Part shown: in pieces, positions 60,201 through 64,000 of the stretch | Layout: each line of letters starts with the position of its first letter | Numbering within the stretch: the stretch's first letter is position 1 | NCBI GenBank assembly: GCA_028455995.1 | Contig: JABELC010000002.1 | Span: 620,001 to 684,000 of the forward strand | Direction of reading: 5' to 3' | DNA from: Scleromitrula shiraiana | Lineage: Eukaryota; Ascomycota; Leotiomycetes; Helotiales; Sclerotiniaceae | DNA length: 64,000 nt | Translations under genes and position numbers: made by a program | Notes under the pieces: generated by a model | Databases searched by the model: none | Told to the model about the DNA's origin: nothing | What the model saw: the letters and a program-made list of their open reading frames with translations, nothing else

Positions 60201-61206
60201 GTCAGAAGTTATTAATAGTAATGTGGGCCACGAAGTGTTTGATAGCAACCAAAACCTTATATTCAAAGGACTAAGTGTTAGAATGGGTGCTCACTGGGGT
60301 AGTCCTGTATGTGAGAATGATCCCGTGACACGACGTATGGATTATTTCGGTCCGATGGTCAATCGTGCCGCTCGTATCTCTGCTGTCGCTGATGGTGGTC
60401 AAATCACCGTTTCGGCTGACTTTATTTCCGAAATACAACGATGTCTCGAGACATATAGCGAAAATGATCGATCGGGTTCTACGGGCTCGGAGGATGGTTT
60501 TGATTCTGATCTGATAAGTCAGGCGATTCGTCGCGAGCTACGTTCGCTCAGCACTCAAGGATTCGAAGTTAAGGATATGGGAGAGCGTAAACTCAAAGGA
60601 CTGGAGAATCCGGAATACATCTACCTCACGTACCCAACTGCGCTTGCTGGAAGAATTCATCATCAACGTGCTTTGGAAGGAGAGCCAGCTATTGTGGAGG
60701 AAGAACCTGCAACCCTTGCTCGTGATTCACAATTGAGCATAGATACAGAGAATGTATGGGACCTATGGAGGATCAGCTTGAGACTTGAAATGCTCTGTTC
60801 GAGTCTTGAGGAGAATCGAGGCGCCGAAGTCGCTTTGCAACCTCCCGAGACGGCAATGCTTGAAAAGATGAGAAATAGAGGAGGAGAGGTCACTGATCGC
60901 TTCTTGCTTAATTTCTTGACTCATCAAGTTTCGAGGATTGAGGTAAGTCTTCCCGGCATAATTCTATCATTCTTGTTACAATGCTAATATTTTCCCCAGA
61001 CATGCGTTGCTGCACTTGCTACTCGTCATCTAGCCGTTGGCCAAACGGCTATCTCGGGTCTAGACCAACTTCGTGCTCCGATGGGGGATGTCTTCAATGC
61101 TCTTGCACAACAATTGCAAGAACTAGCGAGATACAAAGCGAAATTTGGACCGTTGGATCCACTAGACGATGAAGATGATATGAGTAATGAATTCGAACTT
61201 CTCTGA
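54267..61206 (+). CDS. BAC: Adenylate cyclase (fungal Ras-associating LRR type)
   Basis: Makes cAMP from ATP at the inner face of the plasma membrane, acting upstream of protein kinase A. Exons 54267-54427, 54609-55329, 55549-60942 and 61000-61206 give 2160 aa. Order: Ser/Gly-rich disordered N-terminus (1-630); Ras-association domain (about 638-725, YCIRIFRIDGTFATLS); some twenty leucine-rich repeats (about 755-1400), split by a Ser-rich insert near 1120-1230; PP2C-like domain (about 1425-1715); class III cyclase domain (about 1765-1990) with metal Asp in IVFTDIKSS and EGDAFMVSF; C-terminal helical tail for cyclase-associated protein. The symbol follows the Botrytis name; yeast CYR1 is the counterpart. 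The start is uncertain because an overlapping upstream ATG lies 10 nt before it and the N-terminus is poorly conserved. Confidence 0.95.
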
Positions 61207-62350
61207 TCCGATCCGACCACTTTCATCTGATGTTTGTACAAAATCGCAATATCAATCGACAATGTTATTTCGGGGTGAGGGCAAAGAGAGAACCACGGCA
61301 AATATACCATGTATACCATATTCTTCCCAACTATTTTGGGAACCTTCTCTTATTACATTACATTACATTACACTAGTATTCAACCTTTAGTATCATGAAT
61401 TTTTTTTAAAAGAACTATAACCTTCGAGAAGTTGGTAAGTTGGTTGGTTATGGGTGGCATGGATGGAACCTGTTTATTCTATTTTATTTCTCAGAAGTCT
61501 TGTCTCAAGCGGCCTTTAGTATCGGGATTTTTTTTTATTACTACTATTATTACTACTACTACTACTACTTATATATGGATAAAAAGGTTAGGGATTGGTG
61601 GGTGGCTGCGTGGGCGGTTTAACCAGCTATAGCAATGGAGAAGGGAGTCTTTTTTTTTGTGTTTGTGTGCTTTTTTTATATATTGTATTCGAGTTTTGCG
61701 TTTTCTACTTTTGTCTGGTGACTTCGGATGAGAATGAGAGGGATGGAATGGGGGAGGGAAGGTGGGGAGAAAGAAAGAAAGAAAGAATGAATGAAAAACT
61801 TGTTCTTTTTTCCTGTTGGTTAAAGAATGTACGGGTTGCGTTTTTGTTTGTTGGGCTAGCTTGTGGTTTGTTGTTTGTCTGTTTTGATTGGAAATATATG
61901 GATGGATGGATGGATGGATGGATCGGTGCGCTTGCGATTACAGGTTTGGTGGAGGGGAGGACCGGATCGGATCGGATAGGATAGGATAGGATAGGACGGG
62001 ATAGAGCAGGGTAGGATTTATCCGGTGATGTTGGAATGGAAAGGATGGATGGAAAGGAAAGGAAATGAAAAGAAAAAATGCCTGGAATTGGACACTTGAG
62101 TTATGATCTTTTTTATGGGGCTTTTTCCATTTTCTTGCTGCGTCGTGCTGTGTTGCTTGTAAGAGGGAATGGGGAAAGAGGAAGAGGAAGAAGATATATC
62201 TCCGGATGGATGGTTGTGGTTGTGGTAGTAGTCTTGGTCAAGAAGATAAATATATACATGTGGATATTTTCATGGGGATGGATGGATGGATGGATGGATG
62301 GATGGGCGAATGGATATATTATATTAGTACAGTACATTTTGAAGAGACAA

Positions 62351-62382
<32 letters not shown>

Positions 62383-62898
62383 AGAATGAGAATGAGAATC
62401 AAAATCAAAAGTATATGTTTAGTACATAAACATGAGCCCATCTCTAACGATTTTCCATCGGCCTGCTTCCACTATTGTCTCATGTTTTCAATGGAAGTCG
62501 CTTAAGATCAGCCAAACTATAGCCAAGTCGCGTTGACCATTAAACTGACGGCAAATTGAAATTGTAACTACCGTAATTCTGAATACAGATAAGCCCATAA
62601 AGATACCTAGGTATTGGGAAGGTTTCCTTGAGCCACCAACTTGAGCCACCAACTTGAGCCACCAACTTGCATGATTTAGCGTGTGTTAGTAAGTTCAAGT
62701 GCTACCTTATCTAGGCAACCTCATGTATCAACGTCTAGATTTAGCAATTGTCTTCCTCACAGGTTTACTACAACCCACTATACTATGTGCCGTGAAGGCG
62801 TACGCAATACGGAATATGCCCAAACGTACAGTTACCATGTAGTACGAAAGCCCAGAACGGTCGTCCACACGTTGGAGCACACAGGGGGTCCAAAACCA

Positions 62899-62930
<32 letters not shown>

Positions 62931-63332
62931 CGCATATGCGAACTAAATTTTATCCGGAAATTGATACTATTGAATGCTGATCTACACCACAACATTGCTG
63001 TTAATATATGGTTACTTCAAGCCGAATCGGCGAATCATCTGCCCGCATTCGTGAGAACACTAGACAAATTGATGGGTTCCTAAACGCGAGTGGCCGAATT
63101 CATTATGCAAGTGAAATTATATTGTGATTCCTGATATGCGTATATTATGTGTATTCATACTAGATGGATATGCGATCTCGATAGTAAGATTACAGTAAGT
63201 AAATGAAAGATTGAACTATGGAATGATAATCCGGGATTCAAGTTGGAAGACCACTGTTGCTGGCACAAATAGTATGATTATGATTAGACTAAACTCTAAT
63301 CTGGTATCTTGACCAGCACTAGGTCCTCAAAC
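61207..63332. other. Convergent 3' region, adenylate cyclase and hydrolase
   Basis: No gene. Simple repeats include ATTAC runs (61354-61370), TAC runs (61540-61570), GAAA runs (61771-61784), GGAT runs (61897-61922 and 62276-62305), CGGAT/AGGAT runs (61964-61990), ACAG runs (62350-62381), a 13-bp repeat (62628-62666) and CATA runs (62899-62927). Open frames translate these repeats. Confidence 0.65.
62628..62669. repeat. Three-copy 13-bp tandem repeat
   Basis: TTGAGCCACCAAC is repeated three times exactly, followed by TTG. Confidence 0.92.
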
Positions 63333-64000
63333 TTAAACGTGCTTCGAGAAGAACGACGCACATTGGTTGTATCTAGTTGGGGTTATGGATTTGTTAGTTG
63401 ATGGTTGGAGGTGTAGTGAATGGAGAGGTTGGAGATATATTGAATGAATAAAAGGAAAGAAATGTTGCATACCCTCTGGCGTATTCCTGCACATTGTCCG
63501 GGTCGGAAACTGAGGTTTTGGTTCGTTAGTTGGGGGTTCAGATGATGAAGGGGGTGTTGAGGATAATGATAGTGGTTTATAAAATACTTTCAACGTCGAA
63601 CTGAACGTTAGAAAGGAATTATAGATGAAACTTACGATTTGCTCTTGCACCCATCCATCCATGGTGCATGGTAGAGTACGTCTCAACTACACCATCTTTT
63701 CTACCTTCTTCAAGAATGTATTTATATTCTCGAACGATATCAGCCTGTTCTCCTTTTGAAGCAAGAACAATATGTGGAATAGTGATTTCCTTCGCATCTT
63801 CTACTTTTAGGCCGCTAGAATTTTTATCGACCATTAGATTGCCGTGAACACAATTGAAGAGATTCAAGATTAGGACATACCCAGGATGCACTTGTCCAGA
63901 TACTTTGAAAGGAGTATCTTTACCAGATAGAACTGCGATCACCTTTGACAAATATGAATTAGTTACAAAAGAAAAAGCAACAACGGCGAATAAGTAAACA
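63333..64000 (-). CDS. Dienelactone hydrolase family protein (5' end outside the window)
   Basis: Alpha/beta hydrolase; related enzymes open dienelactones or similar esters. Visible exons: 63942-63636, 63509-63473 (37 nt) and 63372-63333. The rest, with the catalytic Cys region, lies beyond 64000; position 63943 up to the edge looks like intron (CTAAT branch, CAAAG acceptor), so its coding status there is unknown. The first visible exon starts VIAVLSGKDTPFKVSGQVHP, usual just after the nucleophile elbow. The catalytic His is in YSTMHHGWMGAR. Joining the exons gives ARANLSDPDNVQEYARGYNQ and the tail ASFFSKHV, typical of fungal members. The open frame alone (63619-63951) starts at a TTG and is not the true start. 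Confidence 0.85.

Overview
The window is nuclear DNA of a filamentous ascomycete. Coding genes carry short introns (about 50-130 nt, one of 276 nt) with GTAAGT-like donors, CTAAC-like branch sites and C/TAG acceptors. Gene families typical of such fungi are present: a Zn2Cys6 regulator, Crh-type GH16, HET domain, a Ras-associating LRR adenylate cyclase and a P450. The adenylate cyclase, FIS1 and SPC24 proteins look closest to Leotiomycetes such as Botrytis or Sclerotinia. That placement is a judgement from protein similarity recalled without any search. No rRNA, CRISPR array or complete transposon was seen.

Layout. 0-1.4 kb: an intron-containing tRNA-Ile(AAU) and an AT-rich island. 1.4-9.6 kb, minus strand: IRC5/LSH-type Snf2 remodeler, a Myb-like nuclear protein and a TatD/Scn1 hydrolase. 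10-16 kb: a small membrane protein (+), SPC24 (-) divergent from FIS1 (+), and an RNF126-like RING-H2 E3 ligase (+). 17.2-24 kb: a Zn2Cys6 factor (-) divergent from CTF18 (+). 25.6-35 kb: a multi-KH RNA-binding protein (-), 3.3 kb of microsatellite-rich non-coding DNA, and an 868-residue protein of unknown function (-). 35.5-38.7 kb: an SDT1-type HAD nucleotidase (+), MED21 (-), RRG7 (+) and a possible tiny cysteine-containing protein. 39.7-48.4 kb: an accessory stretch with a GST (-), a second AT-rich island, a broken O-methyltransferase (+) running directly into a truncated, broken HET-domain fragment (+), a candidate solo LTR and a cytochrome P450 (-). 49-50.7 kb: a Crh-type GH16 glucanosyltransferase (-). 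After 3.6 kb without a gene comes adenylate cyclase (54.3-61.2 kb, +), and the window ends in a truncated dienelactone hydrolase (-).

Most genes are conserved housekeeping functions: chromatin, kinetochore, sister-chromatid cohesion, Mediator, mitochondrial fission and respiration, and cAMP signalling. They are independent transcription units, several in divergent pairs. The accessory stretch is the only place with clear gene decay. Its GST, O-methyltransferase and P450 would fit a dismantled small-molecule cluster, but that is inference.

Most exon structures below were rebuilt by hand from splice signals and reading-frame continuity. They restore recognisable motifs, for example all six zinc-cluster cysteines and the DEGH helicase box, which supports them. 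No transcript evidence was available. I did not find a convincing new molecular system. The best leads are the O-methyltransferase/HET junction, several very small coding exons, and abrupt base-composition steps inside genes.
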